A stretch of 19,154 bases of DNA, from the NCBI RefSeq assembly GCF_020216685.1, contig NZ_JAIWNS010000067.1:1-19154 (forward strand), read 5' to 3'. The DNA is from Methanospirillum hungatei. Lineage in GTDB: Archaea; Halobacteriota; Methanomicrobia; Methanomicrobiales; Methanospirillaceae. The stretch's first letter is position 1. Every line of letters begins with the position of its first letter. The notes beneath the pieces are model-generated. The model had not been told where the DNA came from and did no database searches. It saw nothing but the letters and a program-made list of their open reading frames with translations. This document shows positions 1-6,595 of this stretch, piece after piece. A program made the translations under genes and the position numbers.

Positions 1-120
1 ATTAAGGATATATACCAACCTGTATGGAGACTTCTCAGCAATGTCTGAGTGATGGGTATCCGATCGGTCGAAGAATAAAAAAATTGCAGCGGTCGTTGAA
101 TTCCAAAGTAGGTGATTATT

Positions 121-528
121 ATGGTTGATTTTAAGGTAGTCCTTTCAGATCCGGCAACCGGCAAGGCATATAATATTGATGCCAGTGGTGCAGGTGCCGG
201 CTCTTTTATAGGCAAGCGTATCGGTGATGAGATTGATGGTGCTGCACTCGGGTTTGACGGATACAAGATCCGGATCACCGGTGCATCTGACCGGAACGGA
301 ACCCCGGCAAGAAAGACCCTTCAGATTGCCGGACGGCGGAAGGTCCTCATGGCAGGCGGTGTCGGATTTCACCCACGTGTAGATGGCGAGCGCCGGAGAA
401 AAATGGTCCGTGGTGCAGAGATCACCCAGGACTTTGTTCAGATTAATGCGATCGTCGCAACCCAGGGTTCAAAGACCCTTGCAGAATACTTTGCTCCGGC
501 CGAACCAGAAGCACCGGCAGCAGAATAA
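121..528 (+). CDS. rps6e: 30S ribosomal protein S6e
   Basis: Small ribosomal subunit protein S6e, a structural rRNA-binding protein of archaeal and eukaryotic ribosomes. The 135-residue product begins MVDFKVVLSDPATGKAY and contains the family-typical segments GKRIGDEIDGAALGFDGYK and RRKMVRGAEI; archaeal S6e proteins are of this size, lacking the long eukaryotic C-terminal tail. A GTG nine bases upstream (112) is in frame, but ATG at 121 is preferred because AGGTGA at 110-115 sits five bases before it and homologues begin M-x-DFKV. The last ten residues are Ala/Glu/Pro rich. The gene converges on the DUF2240-like gene with only five bases between stop codons. Identification is from recognised family sequence. 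Confidence 0.95.
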   Translation: MVDFKVVLSDPATGKAYNIDASGAGAGSFIGKRIGDEIDGAALGFDGYKIRITGASDRNGTPARKTLQIAGRRKVLMAGGVGFHPRVDGERRRKMVRGAEITQDFVQINAIVATQGSKTLAEYFAPAEPEAPAAE

Positions 529-533
529 ATATT

Positions 534-998
534 TTAATCTTTTTTCAGCAGCACCTGTTTTAACGGATCCAGCAGATCGGCAACAGGGATGCCGTGTCTT
601 TTTGCAACAATGACGAGTGCCGCTTCAGGTCTGATATTTCCATCAAAGTCTTCAGTTATCACCTGATTCATCCGGGCAATTACCTCCTCCGGTTCTTTCC
701 GGGTATGACTGGTGATCCGGTCCAGGAGCTGTTCAAAGGGATCATGTGCATCAAATATGGATGATGATGGCTTATACCCGATAGGAATCTGGACCTCTGC
801 GAGATCGAAGAGAGGATAATACATCTCTCCATCTGTTCCGAGAAGTTGCTGCTCTACGCCCCGGTGAATCAGGAGATCAACCTGTTCACGATCCATCCAC
901 CGGCGGTCAAAGGCATAATAGTAAATTAATTCGCTTTTTCCAAGCTTTTGAGCCCTGCTATGATAAAAGGGTGCTGCGAGTGCGGTTTTCAGTGTCAT
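534..998 (-). CDS. DUF2240-like archaeal protein, function unknown
   Basis: A 154-residue soluble protein beginning MTLKTALAAPFYHSRAQKL, with no signal peptide or membrane segment. It resembles the archaeal DUF2240 family, which I recall as about 150 residues and uncharacterised; that assignment is from memory. The N-terminal part (about 1-50) looks like a helical, possibly winged-helix-like region, with SELIYYYAFDRRWMDREQVDLLI predicted helical. A middle low-complexity hinge (about 65-85, PIGYKPSSSIFDA) leads to a helical C-terminal half with RKEPEEVIARMNQVI. Start is ATG at 998; no strong ribosome site is visible, and a TATA-like TAACATAAAGG on the minus strand near 1028-1040 would give a very short leader. 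Monocistronic, convergent with rps6e. Confidence 0.6.
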   Translation of the reverse strand: MTLKTALAAPFYHSRAQKLGKSELIYYYAFDRRWMDREQVDLLIHRGVEQQLLGTDGEMYYPLFDLAEVQIPIGYKPSSSIFDAHDPFEQLLDRITSHTRKEPEEVIARMNQVITEDFDGNIRPEAALVIVAKRHGIPVADLLDPLKQVLLKKD

Positions 999-1182
999 GT
1001 CAATGTACCGGGGGTGAGAAATTCTGTACCTTTATGTTAGATTCCTGAACTCATCATTCTTTTTTCATTGATTTAAAATTCCCATGGATTGGAGAGATAA
1101 TACTTTCATCCTATTCTTTTTATCTGCACAAGAGAATATTGGAGGTACACATACTGCATAAGCGGATGGAGATGTGAGTCAG

Positions 1183-1641
1183 ATGAATGGAAAAATCAGA
1201 TCGCATTACTGTATGCTGCTGATTTGCGTGCTGGTGGGGATTGGTACCATTTCAGTCAGCAGCGTACTGGCAGATACCGGAGGTGTCCCTTCTTCAGCCC
1301 CCGGGTATCACCCAGGACTTTTTACATCAGGTCAGGGCGTGAGTATTCCTGCCGTTGTAAACACCTATGAAGGTGGAATTCCGGAGCCTTTTCTAAACCA
1401 GGAACAGAACATATCATTCTCGATATACCAAGGAGATCTCTCAACAGGGAAAAAACCATCACTCGTCGGGTTTTTATCTGCAGGAAATCTGAGAGCACCG
1501 GTTAGTATCTACGGGCGAATGACAGGAGCTGCCGAGTATCAGTACCTTGCCACCATTATTCCAGATGATCAGGGAATATTTGTCTGGGAGATTCCTGTCA
1601 GTTATTATGGATACACTGATTTTCAGGTAAAAACCACCTGA
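1183..1641 (+). CDS. Small secreted protein of unknown function
   Basis: About 152 residues, not recognised as a named family. The N-terminus has a basic start (MNGKIRSHY), a hydrophobic core (CMLLICVLVGIGTISVSSVLA) and a plausible signal peptidase site after VLA, so it is probably exported. The mature part is rich in beta-prone and aromatic residues (ISFSIYQGDL, EYQYLATIIPDDQGIFVWEIP) and looks like a single Ig-like beta-sandwich; that fold is an inference. A GTG at 1174 is in frame three codons earlier; ATG 1183 is preferred, with TGGAG at 1167-1171 eleven bases upstream. No cysteine remains after the signal peptide and there is no C-terminal anchor. Monocistronic, 17 nt from the convergent rps8e. 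Confidence 0.6.
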   Translation: MNGKIRSHYCMLLICVLVGIGTISVSSVLADTGGVPSSAPGYHPGLFTSGQGVSIPAVVNTYEGGIPEPFLNQEQNISFSIYQGDLSTGKKPSLVGFLSAGNLRAPVSIYGRMTGAAEYQYLATIIPDDQGIFVWEIPVSYYGYTDFQVKTT

Positions 1642-1658
1642 AACCTTTTAAAAAAGAG

Positions 1659-2036
1659 TTATTCGATCAGAACAGCGTTGATAACGCCATGCTGACCTGG
1701 TCTGCTGGTAATCCGTGCACGGCCAAGTTCAGTTCTGATGATTGCACCGCGGGTGAGAAGGTTACGCCGGACATAGTTCGGGTTTGCTGCATTCTCTTCC
1801 ACAGTCTCAATCTTTACTTTCTTCGTCTCTCCGGTCTTTACATTGCTGATAGCAGCATATTCACACCGGAGTGCCCGGACCTTGTTATTTCCTCCGTAGG
1901 TACGGGAAATTTTTCTCCGGTCTATACCAATATGGGTTTCAGCCGGGGCTGACCCGATCTCCCTGCGTCTTTTTCCACGGGACGGGCTGTACCTGCCGCC
2001 GGTGGATTTCCGAACAGAACGTCCTTGCCATTGCAT
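1659..2036 (-). CDS. rps8e: 30S ribosomal protein S8e
   Basis: Small-subunit ribosomal protein S8e, which binds 16S rRNA in archaea and eukaryotes. The 125-residue product starts MQWQGRSVRKSTGGRYSPSR, a strongly basic stretch typical of the family, and continues with RRKISRTYGGNNKVRALR and the C-terminal RARITSRPGQHGVINAVLIE; length and order match archaeal S8e. A GAGGATGAG ribosome-site-like stretch lies about 6-14 bases before the ATG. The leader contains a perfect 9-bp dyad (2059-2086) and TATA-like elements (2095-2127), suggesting its own promoter although hypB lies upstream on the same strand. Confidence 0.95.
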   Translation of the reverse strand: MQWQGRSVRKSTGGRYSPSRGKRRREIGSAPAETHIGIDRRKISRTYGGNNKVRALRCEYAAISNVKTGETKKVKIETVEENAANPNYVRRNLLTRGAIIRTELGRARITSRPGQHGVINAVLIE

Positions 2037-2058
2037 AATATCTCATCCTCAAGTATCA

Positions 2059-2086
2059 TTTACCCGGAGTGGGAGAGCCGGGTAAA
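2059..2086 (-). promoter_or_regulatory. Perfect 9-bp dyad in the rps8e leader
   Basis: TTTACCCGG (2059-2067) and CCGGGTAAA (2078-2086) are perfect inverted repeats around a 10-base loop. The element lies 22 bases upstream of the rps8e start. In RNA it would form a stable stem-loop; as DNA it would overlap or closely follow the start site predicted from the TATA elements. It could be a translational autoregulatory hairpin or an operator. The symmetry is seen; the function is inferred. Confidence 0.5.
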
Positions 2087-2094
2087 CCACGGAG

Positions 2095-2127
2095 TCTTAT
2101 ATATATCCCCCGCGCCAGTATATAAGA
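2095..2127 (-). promoter_or_regulatory. Symmetric TATA-like promoter region of rps8e
   Basis: TCTTATATA (2095-2103) and TATATAAGA (2119-2127) form a perfect 9-bp inverted repeat around a GC-rich 15-base spacer. On the minus strand this provides two TATA-like boxes upstream of rps8e, with predicted starts near 2076 and 2096, just past the hypB stop codon. Which box is used cannot be told from sequence alone. Confidence 0.45.
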
Positions 2128-2133
2128 TTCCGC

Positions 2134-2781
2134 TTAGGACAGGATCTCATCAACCAGGGGATCAATCCCATCGCCAGTCTTCATATTCGTCCTGAATATC
2201 TTCATGGCTGGATTGTACCTGAGCATGTCCCGTTCCATCCGGTTCAGGTCTGCACCAACCGCATCGGCAAGATCAATCTTATTCAGCACCGCAATCGTGC
2301 AGCCCCGAAACATCATCGGATGCTTGTTGACTACATCATCACCTTCGGTGGATGAGACAACAACAATTCGTTTCTCCGCGCCCAGCAGAAAATCAGTCGG
2401 ACATACCATATTTCCAACATTTTCAATAAACAGGACATCCACATCATCGAGCGGAAGATGATCCAGGGCATGTTCGATCATATGGGCATCAAGATGACAC
2501 TCCTTTCCGGTGTTCACATTTTCCGCAGGAATGCCAAGAGCCACAATCCTCTGAAAATCATCATCCCCATACACATCACCTGCAATCGCTGCCGCTTTCA
2601 GTCCTCTGCTCTTCAGTTTTGGAACGACCTTCTCGATGAGTGCCGTCTTTCCTGACCCGATGCCCCCGAGCAGATCAAAGGCCCTGACTCCATGGGCATG
2701 AAGATGCGCGGCATTTGCTTCAGCCAGCTTTCGGTTGGCTGAAAAAATATCTTTTTCAATGGAGATATCGATATGATGCAT
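2134..2781 (-). CDS. hypB: Hydrogenase maturation GTPase HypB
   Basis: Metal-binding GTPase that, with HypA, delivers nickel during [NiFe]-hydrogenase maturation; cytoplasmic. The 215-residue protein has the P-loop GGIGSGKT at 39-46, the metal-site residues Cys95-His96 (in KECHLDAH) and Cys127 (in NMVCPTDF), and the NKID guanine-recognition motif at 167-170. The Cys95/His96/Cys127 set matches the positions I recall for the Methanocaldococcus jannaschii protein. There is no N-terminal CxxCGC high-affinity nickel motif or His-rich stretch, as is usual for archaeal HypB. It fits a hydrogenotrophic methanogen. No hypA is adjacent. It diverges from srp19 across about 55 bases, so transcription may be nearly leaderless. 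Confidence 0.95.
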   Translation of the reverse strand: MHHIDISIEKDIFSANRKLAEANAAHLHAHGVRAFDLLGGIGSGKTALIEKVVPKLKSRGLKAAAIAGDVYGDDDFQRIVALGIPAENVNTGKECHLDAHMIEHALDHLPLDDVDVLFIENVGNMVCPTDFLLGAEKRIVVVSSTEGDDVVNKHPMMFRGCTIAVLNKIDLADAVGADLNRMERDMLRYNPAMKIFRTNMKTGDGIDPLVDEILS

Positions 2782-2805
2782 ACCATAGCATCTCTCCCGC
2801 TGGTA

Positions 2806-2813
2806 CTTTATAG
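2806..2813. promoter_or_regulatory. TATA-like element shared by hypB and srp19
   Basis: CTTTATAG is the only clear TATA-like sequence in the 55-base divergent spacer. Read rightward, its centre is about 27 bases before the srp19 ATG at 2837; read leftward (CTATAAAG) it is about 28 bases before the hypB start. Both genes could therefore be transcribed leaderless or nearly so from one symmetric element. The direction of each use is inferred. Confidence 0.4.
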
Positions 2814-2836
2814 GTTCAGATTGCAGATCTGTGAGA

Positions 2837-3118
2837 ATGGATAAGGGAGTAATACTCTATCCCTGTTACTTTGACAGTGAGCTGATGCGGTCAGAGGGGC
2901 GCAGAGTCTCCCGTGATACCGGCGTCGCTCATCCTGAACCCGGGGATATCGAACGTATTTTAAAAGCAAATAAATTTTCTTTTACCCGTGAGTCAAAATC
3001 CCACCCTGCATACTGGTGGAAACATCAGGGAAGATTTGTCGTAGAATATCCGGGATCAAAGAGTAAACTTATCGCACTTGTCAGTTCGGGACTGAAAAGC
3101 GGAGGAAAAAAGAACTGA
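2837..3118 (+). CDS. srp19: Signal recognition particle 19 kDa protein
   Basis: SRP19 binds 7S SRP RNA and promotes SRP54 assembly in the co-translational targeting particle. The 93-residue product begins MDKGVILYPCYFDSEL and contains RRVSRDTGVAHPEPGDIERIL and the basic tail ALVSSGLKSGGKKN, all typical of the short archaeal form. A GTG two codons upstream (2831) is in frame, but homologues start M-x-K-x-x-x-L-(Y/W)P and no good ribosome site precedes either codon. A TATA-like element at 2806-2813 suggests a leaderless message starting at or next to ATG 2837. The stop codon is one base before the ATG of the PHP gene, so the two form an operon. Confidence 0.92.
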   Translation: MDKGVILYPCYFDSELMRSEGRRVSRDTGVAHPEPGDIERILKANKFSFTRESKSHPAYWWKHQGRFVVEYPGSKSKLIALVSSGLKSGGKKN

Positions 3119-3119
3119 T

Positions 3120-3770
3120 ATGTACGATTTTCACACCCATACACTCCTGTCAGACGGCGACCTCCTTCCAACTGAACTGCTCAGACGGATGCAGGTCCTT
3201 GGATACACCGTCGTCGGGATTACAGATCATGTTGATGCCGGAAATATCGATGAGACACTTGTATCATTAGGCCGGGTGGCAAAATCTGCCCGAACCATGG
3301 GAATGAGACTGCTCCGGGGGGTTGAGATAACCCATGTCCCACCGGTAGAGATTCCGGATCTGGCCAGATATGCAAAAGAGAACGGGGCAGATCTTGTGGT
3401 GGTCCATGGTGAATCCCCGGTGGAACCGGTGATACCAGGAACAAATCATGCTGCTCTCTCCTGTCCTTACGTTGATATTCTTGCCCATCCGGGTCTCATC
3501 ACCGAAGAGGATGCAGCCCTTGCCAGAAAACACAACATCGCCCTGGAGATCACGGCACGGGGGGGGCATAACCGGACCAACGGGCATGTTGCCAGGATTG
3601 CAGAAAAGACCGGATGTCTTATGGTTGTGGATTCAGATGCACATCACCCGGGTGATCTGATGTCAGCACGAGACCGTGAGATCACTGCCGCAGGTGCAGG
3701 AATATCCGGTGAATTACTTAAAAACCTTCTCTCTACAGAGGGAAATGAGTTTTATCACCGTTTTCCGTAA
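3120..3770 (+). CDS. PHP-domain metal-dependent phosphoesterase
   Basis: A 216-residue single PHP-domain protein, related to histidinol-phosphate phosphatase-like and PolC-type PHP hydrolases; cytoplasmic, exact substrate unknown. The metal ligand motifs are complete: FHTHTLLSDG (His5, His7, Asp12), ITDHVD (His37), RGVEI (Glu69), VVHGE (His96), ILAHPG (His123) and DSDAHHPGD (Asp173, His175). This is the nine-ligand trinuclear pattern, so it should be an active enzyme. The ATG follows the srp19 stop by one base; GGAGG at 3101-3105 lies rather far upstream (14 bases), compatible with coupling to srp19. Calling it HisK or an RNA-processing enzyme would be speculation. Confidence 0.85.
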   Translation: MYDFHTHTLLSDGDLLPTELLRRMQVLGYTVVGITDHVDAGNIDETLVSLGRVAKSARTMGMRLLRGVEITHVPPVEIPDLARYAKENGADLVVVHGESPVEPVIPGTNHAALSCPYVDILAHPGLITEEDAALARKHNIALEITARGGHNRTNGHVARIAEKTGCLMVVDSDAHHPGDLMSARDREITAAGAGISGELLKNLLSTEGNEFYHRFP

Positions 3771-3810
3771 TACTTAATAATTGTCATAAATATTAAATAG
3801 GTCTTATTCG

Positions 3811-3822
3811 CACATATATAGG
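3811..3822 (+). promoter_or_regulatory. TATA box for gar1-tfb
   Basis: CACATATATAGG in an AT-rich 104-base spacer between the PHP gene and gar1. A start about 25-27 bases downstream, near 3843, would give a leader of roughly 30 bases containing the GGGGGCGAT ribosome site (3862-3870). This fits the gar1 start. Confidence 0.55.
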
Positions 3823-3874
3823 TTGCTTATCTTATCTCCGGTGGGGGGATACAGGCATTTTTGGGGGCGATGTA

Positions 3875-4105
3875 TTGGTACGGGCTATTGGAAGAGTAAA
3901 AAGTAAATTTGGACATCACATCCTGATCGTTGAATGTGATGCCGCAAAGCTTCCCCGCCTGTACAGCAAAGTTCTTGATAAACGTTGGAAACCAGTGGGG
4001 AAACTTATCGATATTTTCGGTAATGTCACATCACCGTACGCTGCGGTATTGACCAATATCGAGGAGCCTTCGCGACTCATCGGCGAGAAGCTCTTTATCA
4101 AATAG
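3875..4105 (+). CDS. gar1: H/ACA RNP component Gar1
   Basis: Gar1 is the small beta-barrel subunit of the H/ACA ribonucleoprotein that pseudouridylates rRNA; it binds Cbf5 and aids product release. The 76-residue protein ([21 protein letters not shown], then [22 protein letters not shown]) matches the compact archaeal Gar1 without the eukaryotic Gly/Arg-rich tails. The start is a TTG, rare but the only suitable initiator in frame. GGGGGCGAT at 3862-3870, two mismatches from GGAGGTGAT, lies four bases upstream and supports it. An ATG at 3870 is out of frame and meets a stop quickly. It ends eight bases before tfb; the gar1-tfb pairing is common in Euryarchaeota. Confidence 0.92.
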   Translation: MVRAIGRVKSKFGHHILIVECDAAKLPRLYSKVLDKRWKPVGKLIDIFGNVTSPYAAVLTNIEEPSRLIGEKLFIK

Positions 4106-4113
4106 AGGAAAGA

Positions 4114-5127
4114 ATGTCAGAAGAGATTGAGAAACTCCGGACCCTTCAGAAGGAACGTGAAGCCCTGAAGAACAGGCTGACCGGGAAGGTAACTGAGAAG
4201 CAGAAGAAGATTGAGAACCAGACCGAATCTCAATGTCCAGAGTGTGGCAGCAGACAACTCGTTCATGATTATGAGCGGGCTGAACTGGTATGTCAGCAGT
4301 GTGGTCTGGTTATTGATGCAGAATTTATCGACCGCGGGCCTGAGTGGCGTGCGTTTGACCATGATCAGAGGATGAAAAGGTCCCGTGTCGGAGCACCGAT
4401 GACCTTTACCATCCATGACAAAGGTCTCTCCACCATGATTGACTGGAGAAACCGGGACAGTTATGGAAGGGCAATCTCATCCAAGAACCGTGCACAGCTC
4501 TACCGGCTCAGAAAATGGCAGCGCCGTATCAGGGTGAGTAATGCAACCGAGCGGAACCTTGCTTTTGCATTATCTGAACTGGACCGGATGGCTTCAGCAC
4601 TCGGTCTTCCCCGTAATGTCAGGGAGACGGCTGCCGTTGTCTACCGTGATGCCGTTGATAAAAACCTTATTCGTGGCCGGAGTATTGAAGGGGTCGCAGC
4701 AGCTGCATTATATGCTGCCTGTCGCCAGTGCAGTGTTCCCCGAACTCTTGATGAGATTGCAGAAGTATCACGGGTATCAAGAAAAGAGATCGGCCGTACA
4801 TACCGGTTCATATCCCGTGAACTTGGGTTAAAACTCCTGCCGACCTCACCGATAGATTACGTTCCCCGATTCTGTTCCGGGCTCCAGCTGAAAGGTGAAG
4901 TTCAGAGCAGGGCTGTTGAGATCCTCAGGCAGGCAGGAGAGCGGGAGCTGACCTCAGGACGGGGACCAACCGGTGTTGCAGCAGCTGCCATCTACATCTC
5001 TTCCATCCTTGGCGGTGAACGCAGAACACAGCGTGAAGTTGCAGAGGTTGCTGGTGTGACAGAAGTTACCATCAGGAACCGGTATAAGGAACTGGCAGAA
5101 AAACTGGATATTGAGATCATTCTCTGA
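4114..5127 (+). CDS. tfb: Transcription initiation factor TFB (TFIIB)
   Basis: TFB bridges TBP-TATA-BRE DNA and RNA polymerase in archaeal initiation. In the 337-residue protein a Zn ribbon with Cys41, Cys44, Cys60 and Cys63 (CPECG and CQQCG) is followed by the B-reader/linker region (about 71-95, [19 protein letters not shown]). Two cyclin-like repeats follow, about 130-230 and 230-335, including [17 protein letters not shown] and [16 protein letters not shown]. An unusual feature is an N-terminal extension of about 38 residues, highly charged and coiled-coil-like ([19 protein letters not shown]), before the ribbon. GAGG at 4105-4108 lies five bases before the ATG. The gene ends ten bases before tRNA-Ala. 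Confidence 0.97.
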   Translation: MSEEIEKLRTLQKEREALKNRLTGKVTEKQKKIENQTESQCPECGSRQLVHDYERAELVCQQCGLVIDAEFIDRGPEWRAFDHDQRMKRSRVGAPMTFTIHDKGLSTMIDWRNRDSYGRAISSKNRAQLYRLRKWQRRIRVSNATERNLAFALSELDRMASALGLPRNVRETAAVVYRDAVDKNLIRGRSIEGVAAAALYAACRQCSVPRTLDEIAEVSRVSRKEIGRTYRFISRELGLKLLPTSPIDYVPRFCSGLQLKGEVQSRAVEILRQAGERELTSGRGPTGVAAAAIYISSILGGERRTQREVAEVAGVTEVTIRNRYKELAEKLDIEIIL

Positions 5128-5137
5128 TCTCCTTTTC

Positions 5138-5209
5138 GGGCTCGTAGATCAGTGGGAGATCGCTGTGTTCGCAACGCAGAGGCCGCGGGTTCAAATCCCG
5201 CCGGGTCCA
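5138..5209 (+). tRNA. tRNA-Ala (anticodon CGC)
   Basis: A full cloverleaf of 72 bases folds by eye. The acceptor stem GGGCTCG pairs with CGGGTCC and includes the G3-U70 pair that marks alanine tRNAs. The D arm is GATC/GATC. The anticodon stem CTGTG/CGCAG carries loop TTCGCAA with CGC at 5170-5172. A five-base variable loop is followed by T arm GCGGG-TTCAAAT-CCCGC and discriminator A at 5209. CCA is not encoded and there is no intron. It reads GCG codons. It starts ten bases after the tfb stop codon on the same strand, so it may be co-transcribed with tfb or use an internal promoter. Confidence 0.96.
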
Positions 5210-5218
5210 TTTCTTTTT
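5210..5218 (+). terminator. Oligo-T terminator after tRNA-Ala
   Basis: TTTCTTTTT directly follows the discriminator base. Archaeal RNA polymerase terminates at such T-runs without a hairpin, so this probably ends the tRNA (and gar1-tfb) transcript before the convergent gene that ends at 5250. Confidence 0.55.
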
Positions 5219-5249
5219 GAAAATTAAAAATAAAATTCGGTTTTATTGT

Positions 5250-6386
5250 CTATGATACCTGCCCGCTCAGGCATCCGATATCAATAACACTCCGAAGTGT
5301 TCCAGGAAGGGTATGATGCTGCATGCCTTCAATACCCATGACTGAGAAGTACAGATAGGTTGTATTATCTTCACTGCTGATTTCAGGATCCATCAGCCAG
5401 ACGCCTGGTTCCATCGTCTCAAGTACCTGCACTGGTGATCCTGAGAAATCAAGGCCGTCTTCAGAGAGAGAGAAGAATATCCGCTGACCTTTGGACTTTG
5501 GAGTCGTATCAACATAAAAAATACCAGTTCTCCCGTCCGGGAGGATCAGGACCGCAGGGTCGGTCCCATATCGGATCCTGATACCATCCTCCTTCTTCCA
5601 GGAGATACCCATATCATCAGATATTGCACTTTTTATTCCGGAACCAGGGATGCTGTAGTACATCCTGACCGTCCCGTCATCGTAGGTTATTCCAGTCGGG
5701 ACAGATGGATACCCCGAATTTCCCCCTGTATCCTCACCATCGATGGGGATCTGTTCCTCCCCGGAGAATGATATCCCGTCCTGAGAAGTTACCGAATACA
5801 GTGAATGCTGATGACCGACAGTCTGGCGAAATACCATCCGGTATGTCCCGTCAGGAAGGGCAAACACCCATGGTTCGGTCCTGAAAACACTTCCTCTGGT
5901 CGGTACACCAAGACAAGGCTCACTCATCCGGTCCCAGGAGATCCCATCGGACGACTCCATACACATGATTCCTTCTTCCCACCCGCTATAATACGCTATA
6001 TAGGATCCATCAGGCAGACGGAGGATATCATAGGCAGTGCCATCCAGATCAGCGGGCTCAGGTGTTCCCACACATTCACCAATCCTGACCAGCGCAGGCA
6101 TCGGAATCGTGTCACTGTTGAGAAAAGAAAAGGAGACAGATGTTAATTCTTCAGCTTCAACAGAGATATTCTGTGTCTGAGAAAAGAATCCTTCCGGAGA
6201 GGCCCGAATCAGGTGATACCCCTCCAAAATCTCTGAAACGTGTACCGGTGAGAGCCCTGCATACACATTATCAATATAAACCGGAACTGATGGAATATCA
6301 GCGGTGATCTCAAGAGAGCCAGATTCCGCTGCTACGGAGACCATGAGAAAAAGAAGGCCGGTTACAATCAGCAGCAGAATCTTCAT
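5250..6386 (-). CDS. Secreted PEGA plus Asp-box beta-propeller protein
   Basis: A 378-residue exported protein with a signal peptide (1-20, MKILLLIVTGLLFLMVSVAA). A PEGA-like surface domain follows at about 23-89 (GSLEITADIPSVPVYIDN, then EGYHLIRASPEGF). From about 115 to 370 lies a repeated beta-sheet region. Repeats recur every 51-56 residues: LPDGSYIAYYS/SDGISW, LPDGTYRMVFR/SQDGISF, YDDGTVRMYYS/SDDMGISW and LPDGRTGIFYV/SEDGLDF. These are Asp-box-like motifs of sialidase-type and five-bladed glycosidase propellers. A catalytic set cannot be assigned from sequence, so glycan binding or glycosidase activity are both possible. No transmembrane anchor is seen. It diverges from the secreted protease gene across about 210 bases, hinting at related cell-surface roles. 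Confidence 0.7.
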   Translation of the reverse strand: MKILLLIVTGLLFLMVSVAAESGSLEITADIPSVPVYIDNVYAGLSPVHVSEILEGYHLIRASPEGFFSQTQNISVEAEELTSVSFSFLNSDTIPMPALVRIGECVGTPEPADLDGTAYDILRLPDGSYIAYYSGWEEGIMCMESSDGISWDRMSEPCLGVPTRGSVFRTEPWVFALPDGTYRMVFRQTVGHQHSLYSVTSQDGISFSGEEQIPIDGEDTGGNSGYPSVPTGITYDDGTVRMYYSIPGSGIKSAISDDMGISWKKEDGIRIRYGTDPAVLILPDGRTGIFYVDTTPKSKGQRIFFSLSEDGLDFSGSPVQVLETMEPGVWLMDPEISSEDNTTYLYFSVMGIEGMQHHTLPGTLRSVIDIGCLSGQVS

Positions 6387-6550
6387 AAGATGAGATCTGT
6401 CAGATAGAGATATGTATTTTCGGTTTGTCCGGTTTACTCATCATTCAAAAACTCTCTGGTTTGAATCCGTTTCATGATATATACCAGACTTCGCATACAT
6501 ATCCTCTACCAGTACCTGAAAATCCCGGAATAATCTCTGAAACGTCACAT

Positions 6551-6560
6551 ACTTATAAGG
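6551..6560 (+). promoter_or_regulatory. TATA box for the secreted protease gene
   Basis: ACTTATAAGG lies about 40 bases before ATG 6596 and would place the start near 6580, just before the AGGTGAT ribosome site at 6583-6589. Its position inside the longer in-frame extension from 6425 argues that the extension is not translated. Confidence 0.5.
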
Positions 6561-6595
6561 TGCCGCATAATCTCCTAGTATCAGGTGATCAACCG

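Noticed and set aside
45..57. CTGAGTGATGG near the left edge, resembling joined D' and C' boxes of a C/D guide RNA.
   Set aside because: No matching terminal C and D boxes are visible at the right distances, so a guide RNA is not supported.
1..110. Region before rps6e searched for the tail of an upstream gene.
   Set aside because: No convincing coding frame; only a TATA-like GGATATATAC (7-16) and a 5-bp stem CTCAG/CTGAG (34-49) are seen, too weak to annotate.
3840..3869. G-rich gar1 leader considered as a G-quadruplex.
   Set aside because: Only two runs of three or more G are present, too few for a quadruplex.
4992..5210. Minus-strand 72-codon frame running through the tRNA-Ala gene (begins MDPAGFEPAASALRTQR).
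   Set aside because: This is the well-known spurious translation of an antisense tRNA; it also overlaps tfb fully.
6425..6595. 57-residue N-terminal extension of the protease frame.
   Set aside because: It covers the probable promoter, hides the signal peptide, and ATG 6596 has an excellent AGGTGAT ribosome site.
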